Assembly (NCBI GenBank): GCA_023105745.1 | Contig: JALGQZ010000009.1 | Coordinates: 19,516,564 to 19,580,563, forward strand | DNA: 64,000 nucleotides | Reading direction: 5' to 3' | From: Austropuccinia psidii | Lineage: Eukaryota > Basidiomycota > Pucciniomycetes > Pucciniales > Sphaerophragmiaceae | In this document: positions 21,072 to 32,441 of the stretch, piece by piece | How the letters are laid out: every line of letters starts with the position of its first letter | Position numbering within the stretch: position 1 is the first letter of the stretch | Notes under the pieces: generated by a model | The model's input: the letters and a program-made list of their open reading frames with translations, nothing else | What the model was told of the DNA's origin: nothing | Database searches by the model: none | Position numbers and translations under genes: made by a program

Positions 21072-23638
21072 ATGTCAACGCCTTCACAACCACTTTGCAT
21101 TGGGATGATTAATATTCGTATTCAAATAAATAGTGATATAACCTTAAAGCCTGAGAATTCCCACTTAGGTTCTTGGATTATCCTATGGCACAATCAACAC
21201 AACATATTCGTATATCTCCCCAATCACCAGCATGCTATTGGCTCTCTCCCGGGAACCCTTTCCCAAACGTTGATACCATTCCTTGGGGCACCAAAAACGT
21301 TCATGCACTGTGGTCCTGGTGGGGCATGGATTGAAAATTGCCAATCAAATCCTACTCAAATATTATTCGTTGAGGGAGTATTTATGACTGATGCAAATGA
21401 TCCCTCCTCATCTCAGAAACCCAATCTAGCATTGATGTTCTTCACATGGTATCCAAACATTCTATTCATAATGGAAAGCTTTCGAACACAAGATTTCAAG
21501 CTTAAAATGCCCAAAGAATATGACTGTACTACTCATTGTCAATGTCAACTCTTTACTCCAACATTTCCCGCTTCAAACTCGATGCCTGCTTCATATCCTG
21601 CTGTTTCATCATTGATTTCCAAGCAAAAACTGATACAATTACCCAGTGGATCAGACCTCCCCATGATAACCCCGCCCCATGCCATTATTCCAACCCCCCT
21701 CCTCCCTCATCAAAAGACCGGACTAGCTTTCCTCTGGGATTGAGAAATCCCCAATGGCCAATCAGCCCGTAACCTTTGGGCCACCTCACCCCCAGGATCC
21801 ACTTTCAATGCCAGGCACATCATTACAAACAAGGTCGTTAGCTCATTTGAATCCCTTTCGACCAATACCCCTCTTGGAGGACTGCTCGCGGATGATATGG
21901 GATTAGGTAAAACCATTCAGGCCATTGCTCTAATTGGTACCTCCAAGGAGCGGATGATTGCAAACCCCCATCGCTCCACGCCCACCAGGATCATCTGCCC
22001 CCCTCGCTTAATTACCAACTGGCAATCAGAAATATCCAAGCATGCTCAGGCTGGAGCACTGCATGCCAAAATCTACCATGGTCCCACTCGTCACTCATTA
22101 TCCCAAGCCGACATTTTAAAATATGATATCATCATCACTTCTTACAATACTATCACCCAAGAATTTAAGCAAACCAATCCCTCTACATCATTCATTTTTC
22201 AAATCAATTGGCATCATATAATCTTGGATGAAGCACAGTGAGTGGCTGAGCTTAAATGATTCAAATTACCTTTTATATCCAATAACCCTTTCCCCCTCTT
22301 ATAGCTATATTCGCTCTCAATACACTGCCACTCACCGTGCCATTAATAGCCTCCTTTCATCCCGTCAAATATGTTTAACGGGCACACCTATTCACAACAC
22401 CATTTATGACCTTTTGGGCATAATATCATTCATCACTCAACCCCAGAGCGCCGATCAAGATAACTGGTCACCATTCATCCTGAGTAGTCTTTCAAAAGGT
22501 TGCAATGATATTTTGCATTTGTCATTGCGGCATTTAAGTTTGCGCCGCACCAAAACCACACATCTCAAATCCCTCCCCACTATTAGCCATCATTATGAGC
22601 TGCTCCCACTCAACCCGACCATGCAGCAAGAATATTCCATATTATATGAAGAATTCCTCTCATCCAAAAGCAAAGGACCAGGAGAATTTTTCAGAAATAT
22701 TAATAAGCTGCGAATATGTTGTAACCATCACATCATGCTTAACACAATTGCGGAGGCGGAGTTGGAAGACCCCGAGGGCAGGAGCACTCAGGATAACTCC
22801 CCAAGAATCACACGAACTATTGTGGATGTGGAAACATGCATGATGAGTAGTAAAATTGCACACCTCCTACAAAGCTTAATGAAGAACAAACAAACAAGGT
22901 GTGGTCCGACGAAATCGGTGGTTTATACCCAATGGACCCAATTTCTAGATTTGTGCGTTAATTCTAATATGCATCCATTACCAATTGACTCCATCTGACT
23001 TTTTTATATTGTAGAATTGGTATTGCTCTTGCCCATCACTCTATCCTTTCAGCACGAATTGACGGAACTATTACACCACGAGCGCAGGACAAGGCGCTTG
23101 AGAGTTTCTTCAATAATCCTGAATGTGAAGTACTCATTGCATCCATTGCCGCGGCTGGAACTGGCCTCAATATAACTTGTGCTAATATAGTCTATTTGAT
23201 GGTGAGGGGCCCCCCAAAATTCTCCCCTGATTTTCGGACCCTGACATCCACATTTCCAGGAGCCCAATTGGAACCCAGCCATTGAGGCTCAGGCTGTTGA
23301 TCGTCTACATCGTATTGGCCAACAACAACCTGTACAGGTCATCCACTATATCACTCCTCATTCAGTTGAGGTCAACATGCGGAAGGTACCTTTCAAGCTC
23401 ATCTTTCACTTGATTGTATTACTATTCTGAAATCCTTCCTTATGGGAATGCCATATTCCAATCACCAATAGGTCCAAGAAAAGAAACAATCATTAACTGC
23501 GTGAGCCTTACTGATATTATATAATTTGTGATTGACAAAGTTGATAACTCCTGTTGACTCTGGCACAGGTCCACAATTATGAACACCATGAGCTGGATCG
23601 AACTTCTTAAATATTTCCTCAATGAAAATGAGCAATAG
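21072..23638 (+). CDS. SNF2-family DNA-dependent ATPase, 741 codons with one internal stop
   Basis: SNF2-family proteins use ATP to move along DNA and remodel chromatin or protein-DNA complexes. The model joins 21072-22237, 22305-22952, 23015-23201, 23260-23385, 23472-23500 and 23569-23638, which sums to exactly 742 codons. Splicing the first intron turns DEAQ-stop into DEAH. Motifs in order: LADDMGLGKTIQA (Walker A, lysine about 280), DEAH at 386-389, LTGTPIHN about 413, CCNHH, VVYTQW, AAGTGLN, and DRLHRIGQ at 681-688. The first 200 residues are unrecognised. One in-frame TGA at 21741-21743 (codon 224) precedes the ATPase core and could come from a CGA codon by C-to-T change. The 3' end faces the convergent partner gene 172 nt away. 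Function in this copy is doubtful unless the stop is read through. Confidence 0.85.
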
Positions 23639-23810
23639 AGTATTATTGCAAGGGAGATGGTGATACATTTCAATTCATATTGTCTATATTCTAACATATT
23701 TAGCAAGTTGTTTCATCCTTAAGAGATAATAATCAGATTTTATTACACCTGCACAAATAATTCACAAAATTTTAATTTGTCACAGTGCTATACCGTGACA
23801 AATTACTAAG

Positions 23811-25872
23811 TTATTGCAGAGCATCACCATTAGGCCTAATAACTGGCATGTCAAGTATCTTGAGGGCGCTAGTCTGCATCTTACTACAGCCTTTGAGCCA
23901 ATCTTGATCAAATACCTGAAATGATAGGCCTTCCGGAATATAACCATCATCTGTCGATCGTAATTCTGGCAATCTATCAATAGTTTTTTTACCCTTTTTT
24001 TTAATCCGATTACAAAACTCTATGTCTCTATCCATTTTCAATACCAAATCATTAAATAACTGGGAGCGCCAGCGTAATCCCACTTTGCGGTAAACTTGAC
24101 GGCCATTTTCCAGTATTTCCTCAGTATCTGAGCATACTCGAGGGTCATTGAATTGTGATGCTAGGATGGGAAATTTAGCCGTATCACACCATTCATGACG
24201 GCGCTCACAGGTCTGCACATAATCAAGTAGATCATCATCAGACTTGGTCCACAATGAAGAAGAGATACAGTAACTAACTCTTTGACGAATCTTCGCGAGC
24301 TTTTGATTCTCCTTCTTTTTAACCAAATACTCCGCATCCTTTTGAATAGACTTCCATTCTCTTTTCAAATAAGTGAAATATCGCTCCATTAAAGCTGCCA
24401 CGACCCCATAGTTGTTATGATCCTTGTTCCAACAGTAGTGATGATACTCAGTGCTGACAAGTGCGAGACGGAATGTACGGTAAAACACCATAGACATCAG
24501 CTCGTTAAACGGATGTTGCCATGAGCTCTCCCAGTCTCAAGTGAATCGCTTTAGTCCTAGCTTGTGGAGCTCATTTTCGCAGTAGCTTTGGAAACCCTGA
24601 GACTGAACCTGTGTTGATGGCTCATTGAAAACATCCTCGGGGACATAACCAAGATGACCAGCCACTTTAATTGCAATTTCACGCTCTTCTGTGCTGGGTG
24701 GTGCTGGTAGTGAGGAAAAATCCTTATCCCTAACTTTGAGTAGGAACAGGCAATGTGCGTGTACTGCTGATCTCATTCCATGGACATTCTCTGGAAGTTC
24801 TGCCTTCAGCCATTTTTGTTGCTCCTTCTGGCTTGCACGTTACGCCACATTGTGAGCTTTGCGGGCCTGGTTCCTTTGCTGTCTGACCTCGGATTGTTCA
24901 AGCATACTCTGGGCAAGGCCCAGCTGAGGATGGGTGAACTCACTATTTGATTGAGTGCCTTGCTCATGCGCGGTGAAATTGTCCCTCGTTGGTTCATCAT
25001 TTCTTTCACTTTGAGTCGGAGACATGTTCTCATCCTCATCATCCACCATTCTTTCTCTTGATGTACTGGCATGACCCGTTCTTGGTTTGGAGGCATATGG
25101 ATGATGACGTCCAGTGACTTTCTCTTTATGGACCAGAGGTGAAGACGCATAAAGTTCATCCCCTGCCATGCAAATCATCAGTTAACACATCAAAACATTA
25201 ATGAAGACTGGTGATACTCACGATCTTCAATTGGCTCCTGAGATCGGACTGACTTGCCTTTAGGTGCCATATCTAACCCATGAAACAAACATATCAAATT
25301 GTGAATAAGTTTCTACTCCAAAATTCAAATGACTTACTTTGATGAAGCGTCAATACTGGATTTCCCTCCGACAGACCGCTCCAAGAGACATTTTCCAAAG
25401 GTCTTTTTCGTCGCCCCCCATCCACGCGCCTTTCATCACCCACATGAACCTGAGATCCTGATGGAATATTGAGGGTTGGCTGTTTACTTTGGCCAAAGGG
25501 ATCCTGGGATGCGACTGGATTCCGACCGGGATTAAGGAGGAACTCACGTGGAAATTTTGATTGGGGATTAGCGTGTGATGAGATTTGAGGTGTGCCTTCT
25601 GGCCCCTGAGACACATGAATTTGTGTATTAGTGGGATTCGGGGGAATTGGAGTGACGGAAATATTTGGGATCGACCAAGTGCTTGAAGTTGGAGCCTTTG
25701 GATTGCCCACATCAATGTTAAGACCTGATACATTCATTGAGGATGCGATAGGGGTTGTGAGAGGAATGTTGGGACTCAATGGTGACTGTGTTTGAACATA
25801 TTCTATGCTAGATTCACTATTTGAGTCATGAACAGAACCTGAACGGGATTTATGTGACTTGAAAGATGACAT
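23811..25872 (-). pseudogene. Plavaka partner gene (second ORF of the transposon), 645 codons with two internal stops
   Basis: Exons on the minus strand are 25872-25338, 25272-25222 and 25162-23811. The introns are 65 and 59 nt, with GTAAGT/GTGAGT donors. The total is 646 codons including the stop. The N-terminal half is serine, proline and asparagine rich and looks disordered. The C-terminal half (LMERYFTYLKREWKSIQKDAEYL..., then VCSDTEEI, then LFNDLVLKMD) follows the layout of a protein that usually accompanies Plavaka/KDZ-type transposases in basidiomycetes. Its biochemical role is not known to me. TAA at 24840-24842 (codon 303) and TGA at 24537-24539 (codon 404) interrupt the frame. The older copy at 6841-8881 has sense codons at both sites, so these stops are later mutations. 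It is divergent from the transposase gene, with 960 nt between starts. Confidence 0.75.
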
Positions 25873-26832
25873 AAGGGCTGAAAAAGTACACTAATATTTT
25901 TAACTAGATAAAACACCTCAGTATTATGATAAAATAGAGTGATATGAGATGAAATCTTTTCAAATTTAGAATAGAGAAATTCTATGAATAGTTGGAACTA
26001 AGTGTTGTGTGGAAGTCGGATAAGACTCTTTTGAGGAGAATCCTCCCTGCCTCCTCTTGAGCTCCTCCGCTTTTGCCGGAAACCACCCTGCACGGCCTAC
26101 CAGAATATAATGTGATATTTCCTTGATCTGAAAGGGGACCCATCATCCATAAGTAATCATATTTGGTAACATTTCCGCCTCCCCATTGTCACATTTTGTG
26201 AATTATCCAAACTGCCAATATATGCATTGAAATTCCACAACATTGTACATCTGTAAAGGGGTATATTCATGAAGGATTTACCCACAAAAGAGACATCACC
26301 TTTTCACGAAAGGCAAGACAATCCAAATCACATTCCAACTGATTCAAAGCCCGCCGCACTCAAACCAAATACCAAGACTTTAGCTGCACTCCACCCCCTT
26401 ATGTAATAGAGTTATATAGTTATGTCTGTAATAAGGTTTAAACCATGTACGATGGCGTGCCAGCGTACATGGGTTAAATGTTAATCCCCTCAATTCAATG
26501 GTAACACTTCACTAATGGAACCCCCTCAATGGTAAAACCCGCACTATCACAATGTGTAAATAAACTAGAATATGTATGAGCATTGAGCAGCATGGCATTT
26601 TACCCAATTAAACGCCTAACCAATTCCGCCATCCAGATGAGACATGTTAAACTTTATCCACTGCAGCTCATGCTCCATTACAAATGGGATAAAATCCTCA
26701 GCTGGCTCAAATCATCTCCCCCTTCATAAATAATCACTGAATTTTATTTCCAATTAATAACACTCCTAAACACTTTCACATCAACCATAGATATTTATAC
26801 ACAAACCAACCGGACTCCCGATTCCTGCAACA
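25873..26832. promoter_or_regulatory. divergent promoter interval of partner gene and transposase
   Basis: The 960 bases between the two divergent start codons hold hairpin 6 and no reading frame. The part up to about 26425 is conserved in the old copy at 8882-9440, which suggests a functional leader or promoter. The last 120 bases before 26833 are AT-rich with ATAAATAATCAC and likely contain the transposase start site. Confidence 0.5.
26443..26472. other. hairpin 6 of the palindrome family
   Basis: Perfect 9-bp arms CCATGTACG/CGTACATGG enclose ATGGCGTGCCAG. It lies in the shared promoter interval between the divergent partner gene and transposase gene. Confidence 0.8.
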
Positions 26833-29800
26833 ATGACAACCCGGCCCTATTCCTCAATGCGTATATGCATGTGTCAACACTGCTCAACTCAAACACACTC
26901 TTCCCCTGAGGGTGATAAGCAAGGAGTTGCCTTCACACCTTTCCAATATAAACAGCACATTAAAAAGCTCAAATCAACCCTTGCACCCAAATCTCTTCCA
27001 AACATCCCTACTTCTGCATCAGGATCTGGGTGCCCACAAATTCTATTGGATCAAATCTTCCCAGCTGATTATTCACGTTTGACCCAAAGCACTTTCCCAA
27101 CTGCAGCGGGTCTCAATTCAACTGCACAGAAACCATATAGTGGCAGTCAAGCCCTTCCCCCACAAGACCTAGGAATGATAATATCTGCCATTCTATCATT
27201 AAGGTATAATTTACCCCGCAGGGCTTCATGCATACTCAACCCCGCCCTGAACCTGCTGATCAAGTCCAGTATCTCAAGCTCAGCTGGTCCCCCCGCTCCT
27301 GCATTCCATATACCTCAAGATCTGAGTACCATATTTGAACATCTCCAATTGGAGCCAGTGATTCAAAACTATATATGTTGTCCTCAATGTTTCTCTCTTA
27401 ATGGCCTTACTGAATCAGTCACAACTGACCAACCCCACTGTCAACGCCATAATGACCCAAATGATCATGAGCCCCCTTGCACACAATCATTAGGCAAATT
27501 CATCTATTCATCTGAACCCCACACCCAAAACACAACCAACATGAAGCAAAAATTTATACCAACAAAACATTTCATTTATCAACCATTCAAAAATTGGCTT
27601 GCCAGATTTCTCCAGCGGGCTGAAATTATGGACATTCTGCATCAACATCAACAATCCCAAACTCCCGAAGATTCCCCAAAACGTGACGTCTGGGATGGAT
27701 TGGTCTGGAGACGCTTCACTGGCACTAGAAATATCCATGACCCCCCATTCATGTCCATTCCTGGTGCATTGGCCTTCTCCATATATGTGGACTGGTTTAA
27801 TGCACATGGAAAGTCAACCCGGTTGGCTAGCATTGGACCTATCATGCTTATTTGTCTTAATCTCCCCCCAAGTGAAAGATTGAAGCCCGAGAATGTCTAT
27901 GTTGCAGGAATCATCCCTGGTCCGAAGGAGCCAACTGCGCTTCAATTGAATTATCTATTAATGCCACTCATCAACGAGCTCAAAGAGCTATGGCAGGGTT
28001 ACCATTTTGCACCCACCTCAACAGGTCCATCAGGATCCTTTATCCGTGTTGCCATCCTCACAGCCATTGCGGATGTGGTTGCCATGCGCAAGCTTACTGG
28101 ATTTATTTCCCATTCAGGAAACCACTTTTGTAATTTTTGCACCATTCACAAAGCTCAAATTGAAGAAATTGGTCCTCAATTTCACTACACACGCTCATAC
28201 CAAAGTCATAAATCAACCATTGCCAAATGGCTTCGGGCAACCCCACAACAAAGACAAGCAATTTTCTCTGAGTATGGAGTGCGATATTCAATTTTGGAAG
28301 ACCTTCCGTATTGGGATGCAACCAGAATGGTTAATCTTGACATAATGCATAATTTAATACTTGGAATTTTGAAGGATCATGCAACTTTCAAATTGTGCAT
28401 TCCAGAGGCGAAATCAAAAATTTACTTCAGGTCCCGCAGGAAATCCAATGACACCAACAGTTCAGACTCAGATTCCAAGACCTCCAACAGCTCTCTTGAT
28501 AAAATCACATTGAGAGAGGCCCGCTCCCTGAGAAGAGACGCAGCAAAAATAATAAATGAGCCACTCCCCACTACTTCCACCCGAAAAAACTACTTCCCAA
28601 TGCCCACCCCTAACACAGAACATCCATCTAGTGGCTCTGCGGAGATTCCTTCATTTGATGCCGATTACATCCCCACTTCTGAAATACCCTCTGAATTGGA
28701 TATTACTGCACTGAGTGATCACCAGATCAAGGGTGAGGCTCTTGAGCATCTCCGACAAATCATATCTGAGACCATAATTCCCTCATCATGGACAAGAGTT
28801 CCCCGCAAAATGGGTTCCCCCTCTCATGGTAGCTTAAAAGCCGCTGAATGGGCTCTCTTATATAAGGTCTATATTCCATTTCTAATGCTCAGTCAACAGA
28901 TGTCATTAGATGCACACCAATCTGCCAACACTCAAAGAAAAATGGGTCAGTCAGAAGAACTTGCAAATGAACTAGCCAAGAATACATTCCATTTGATTAG
29001 TGCTATCAACATTGCCACAAGCTGGACTGTTTCAATAGATGATGCGACTGCATTTGCTGAACATTGGAAAAAATTCCGCCTTTCCAATCAACACCTGTTC
29101 CCAAAACAGAAAAGTAAACCAAATCATCATTTTGCTGATCATATTCCCGAACTCTTCCAACGTTGGGGCCCAGCACAAGCCTCAGCCACATGGGGTTATG
29201 AGCGCTTGATTGGAGTATTTGCAAAGATGCCAACAAATAACAAGATATGTACGTCAATTAATAAGATCAATATATTCACATTGATGAAACACCTGAACTG
29301 AATAAGACTAACTTTTTGCAACTCTGAATAGATGATATAGATAAAACCTTACTTCAACATATCTGTCGATGTTCCAACCTTTCCGTTCTCCTGAAATCCC
29401 CATCTGTGCCATGTGAAATAAAAAATCTTTTCGAATCACAGCCACCTGCCGTGTTCAATCACCATAAATATAACAAGCCATCCCGCCATGACCAACAAAA
29501 TTATGCTTGCCTGGTTGATTACTTACAGAATTTTCATTCCACAAGGGAAGTAGTTGATTGGATCAGCTTAGACACTACCATGCAATCCACAAGTCCTCCC
29601 ACTTCAAGGATTGTCTCACCTTGGTATTTTCCAGTTTCAAACATTAATATTGGGAACAATATATTTTCAACTGAATCCAAAAATATCAGCAACAGTGTGA
29701 TATGTTTTCTGAGGGGCAACTCACGACAATTTGGTATTATTGATAGCATTTTCAAAGTCTCTGAGCCATCTAGCATACTGAATAATAACTTTCTGATTTT

Positions 29801-29993
29801 AAAAACTTTGAAGATTGATGTGAATTTCCTACCAGATTGGTCGTATCTCAATATTTATAAAGCTGTTGGTTTTGATGATGGACACTTGATTATATCAGAA
29901 GAAGAAATAGAAGGTAACTGTGGATTGTATGATAACAAAGCTCTGTCATGTGGACTGCTTGTAATGATAAAGCCGTTATTTCATGATATTTAG
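26833..29993 (+). CDS. Plavaka/CACTA-type transposase, 1025 aa, 2 exons, open
   Basis: The transposase should excise and reinsert the element by acting on the terminal repeats. Exons 26833-29248 and 29332-29993 flank an 83-nt intron (donor GTACGT, branch GACTAAC, acceptor ATAG). The spliced frame is 1026 codons with no internal stop. Visible parts: N-terminal CMCQHC (residues 12-17), a second cysteine/histidine cluster from about 181 (CCPQCF...CQRH), YVDWFN with candidate catalytic aspartate 320, GIIPGPKEP, HFCNFCTIHK zinc-binding residues, YWDATRMVNLDIMHN with aspartate 503, and KAAEW with candidate glutamate 672. These match the layout of Plavaka-type CACTA transposases. It is the only gene near the right end. 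A second intron starting at GTAACT near 29914 is possible and would change the last residues. Confidence 0.9.
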
Positions 29994-30269
29994 TCTACAA
30001 AAATGCAAATCTCTCAGATTCATTAGCAATTTTGCTAGTGAAATAATTGCCTCAAAATTTAGTGACAGAGACATGCCATTGTGACAAGCAAAGCCCATTA
30101 TTTCACATTGCCACAAAGAACTTACTATTTTGACATTGGGTACAGTGTGAATAAGCCAAGTCCAATGATCAAATGACCCACACACTCACCTTTCATAGCA
30201 TCCAAAATTTCTAACTGCGCCATCATCATGTTGGAAGCGGAATCGGCTTTTGCGTACCCACACCCGCAT
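29994..30269. other. 3' flank of the transposase gene
   Basis: No gene seen. This AT-rich 276-base stretch is probably the transposase 3' untranslated region and leads into the GC-rich minisatellite. Confidence 0.4.
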
Positions 30270-30690
30270 GTGCACCCGCACGCGCCAATGCACACGCCCA
30301 CGCACCCGCACATGCCAATGCACACGCAAACCCACCCGCACACGCCAATGCACACGCAAACCCACCCGCACACGCCAATGCACACGCAAACCCACCCGCA
30401 CACGCCAATGCACACGCAAACCCACCCGCACACGCCAATGCACATGCCCACCCACCCGCACCCGCACACGCCAATGCACACGCAAACCCACCCGCACACG
30501 CCAATGCACACGCAAACCCACCCGCACACGCCAATGCACACGCAAACCCACCCGCACACGCCAATGCACACGCAAACCCACCCGCACACGCCAATGCACA
30601 CGCAAACGCGCCCGCACACGCCAATGCACACGCAAACGCGCCCGCACACACCAATGCACACGCAAACGCGCCCGCACACGCCAATGCACA
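30270..30690 (+). repeat. 30-bp minisatellite near the right end of the giant transposon
   Basis: About 14 tandem copies of a 30-bp unit made of CACGCAAACCCACCCGCACA and CGCCAATGCA, with a CCCGCACCCGCACACG variant in the middle and CGCGCCCGCACACG variants near the right. All six frames are open across it because 30 is a multiple of three, so the long open frames are not genes. Confidence 0.92.
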
Positions 30691-30904
30691 CGCACACTTC
30701 ATGGATGACCTGGTGAAGTCAAACCCCCCGCCTACATCAAAACTGGCTGAAAGACATCTTTGATGTGTGTGTGTGCAAACAGGCGGGTCTGGTGTAATTT
30801 TTACCAATCATCGGACGGTTGTGGGATGATCAGGTGGTGAGGAATCTGAGTTGAAGGCACAGGGGAACCAATATTATTGGATGTCACAGGATTTGGTGTA
30901 AGAC

Positions 30905-30983
30905 CAGAGTGTGACGTGTGCTTGACGTTCGCTTGATTTTCGCTTGACGTGAGCTCGACTTTTATCCTGCTTGACGTTTGCTT
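30905..30983 (-). promoter_or_regulatory. right subterminal TGACGT repeats
   Basis: TGACGT occurs at 30912, 30923, 30945, 30972 and 30983, four of them as GCTTGACGT. This mirrors, inverted, the ACGTCA words inside the left end. Subterminal repeats next to terminal inverted repeats are usual transposase-binding arrays of CACTA elements. Confidence 0.65.
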
Positions 30984-31029
30984 GACGTGAAGTCAATCGC
31001 CGACGATTGACACGAGATTCGCCCCGGTG
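30984..31029 (-). repeat. right terminal inverted repeat of the giant transposon
   Basis: It is the reverse complement of 9836-9881 apart from three substitutions. It contains the same 8-bp palindrome and ends with CCCCGGTG, then the AGT duplication at 31030-31032. Confidence 0.9.
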
Positions 31030-31032
31030 AGT

Positions 31033-32441
31033 AATGAAAGATGCTTTAATTCACTTGTGGGGTGGTTCAAGGGTAAAAATGATTATAAGGGTTAAAAACA
31101 ATTATTAAAATCAATTTTTCACGTGGTTAAAAGGTTGAAAATGATTTAAAAAGGGTGGTTGGAATCTTTTATTGATTGGTTTAACACTGTTTAAACTAAT
31201 TATAAAAGGAAAAGTGGGGCAAGGAAGACATTCTTTCATAGCCACCAATTTTCTTACTCCAAAAGTAAAATTTACTCTTGTCAGTTGTGAGAAACAGTCT
31301 GACAACAGAAAAGCTAATTATGGCATCATTGAGCCCTGGTTTAGACCAAAAGAGGGCTGGTTTAAGCCATTTTTTGCTATTTTTAGCCATTTTAGACTCT
31401 TAAATCAGCCATTACTATAGCAATACCTGGTCTAGAGCCTTAAAAACACATCATAATGTGTGTAAGACGCGTAGAAACCAGTTAAAACTGTTTTTAATAA
31501 CATTTTTTTAGCTTAAGGGTAGTTTTACCTTCTTGGCAGCAGTTTAAACTACCCTGGTTGGTATCAAAACCTCATCATCAATTGAGTCACAGACCCTGTG
31601 ACTCAATTCCAGGCCAAAAGTGATTAACTTTTGTGTGAATTTTGACATCTCACACCTCTCAGCAAGGATTTTGGAGGTCTAGCTCCCCCTTAGAGCTAGA
31701 GTGTCTTTTCCCCCCCAGAATTAAGCTTTCCAATTTATTTTTTCTTTAATTCCTCATCATGTAATACAATTATAATTTACACATGTAATTAAGCTGAGTT
31801 TTTAGTTACACATCTGTAATAATTGATACCTCATATGTAAATTAAAGTTCACTTATGTAATACATGCGCACATTTTGACATTTCAATTGAAAATACTTCA
31901 ATTCCTCATAGCTTCTAAACTAAACAAAACACCTCAATTTTAACACAAAAATTGATGGTTAACAGCACATTTGGTGTGAATTAAATTCAGGTCGTGAGTA
32001 TTTTTCTAATTTTGTACAAAAAATACTAAAAACTCAATTTAAGCTTATTTAGAGTTGAGTTACAGAAATTTCATCCAGAGGTGACCCCACTTTATTTCTT
32101 ATTAGGAATTCAATGGTGTGATAATTTCTTTATTTTTATTTATTGGATAAAAAGCTATAATATATTTTATATAACTTTTTACCAAAAATATTTTAATTTC
32201 ATAATTTTCATTAAAAATTCATTTTTACTTAATTTTTACAAGTAAAAATGTATTTCCATAATTTTAAATTTCATTGTAATTTATTTTTAAATTATAATTA
32301 AATTTTGATTTTTAAATATAAATTTTTATTTATATATCAATTTTATTTTTATAATATGAATAAATTTATTTTATTTATATTTGTATCTTAATTTATTATT
32401 TGTGGTCTTTTGGGTATATGAAAATACCCCTAAGGCTCACA
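31033..32441 (-). repeat. minus-strand gypsy LTR, right part (interrupted)
   Basis: This continues the LTR of 9441-9835. Together the two parts make about 1804 bp, close to the 1820 and 1812 bp of the LTRs at 49335 and 57500, and they follow them block by block. The outer end TAAGGCTCACA at 32431-32441 is the reverse complement of TGTGAGCCTTA. Flanks are GTTAT on the left and ACTTT on the right, so no duplication is visible. The LTR is either a recombined solo LTR or has lost a flank. Confidence 0.88.

Larger units (their letters stand above)
9836..31029 (+). mobile_element. giant (21.2 kb) CACTA/Plavaka-like DNA transposon with TET/JBP and SNF2 cargo
   Basis: The element is defined by a 46-bp terminal inverted repeat (9836-9881 and 30984-31029, 43 of 46 positions matching, outer end CACC[A/G]GGGCG), a 3-bp AGT duplication, and the clean split of an LTR at its ends. 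It carries six genes: unknown (+, 11271-13512), TET/JBP dioxygenase (+, about 14090-15433), zinc-cluster protein (-, 16640-18020), SNF2 ATPase (+, 21072-23638), partner protein (-, 23811-25872) and transposase (+, 26833-29993). Minisatellites lie near both ends and in the middle, and six related hairpins sit between genes. A 3-bp duplication with CACT/CACC-like ends fits the CACTA (CMC) superfamily, to which I assign the Plavaka-type transposase from family knowledge. Confidence 0.9.

Noticed and set aside
30125..30807. Five overlapping open frames of 150-190 codons (CVCIGVCG-, HTPMHTQT-, RTRQCTRKP-like repeats)
   Set aside because: Same reason: a 30-bp minisatellite is open in all frames. 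Period and composition explain the proteins fully.
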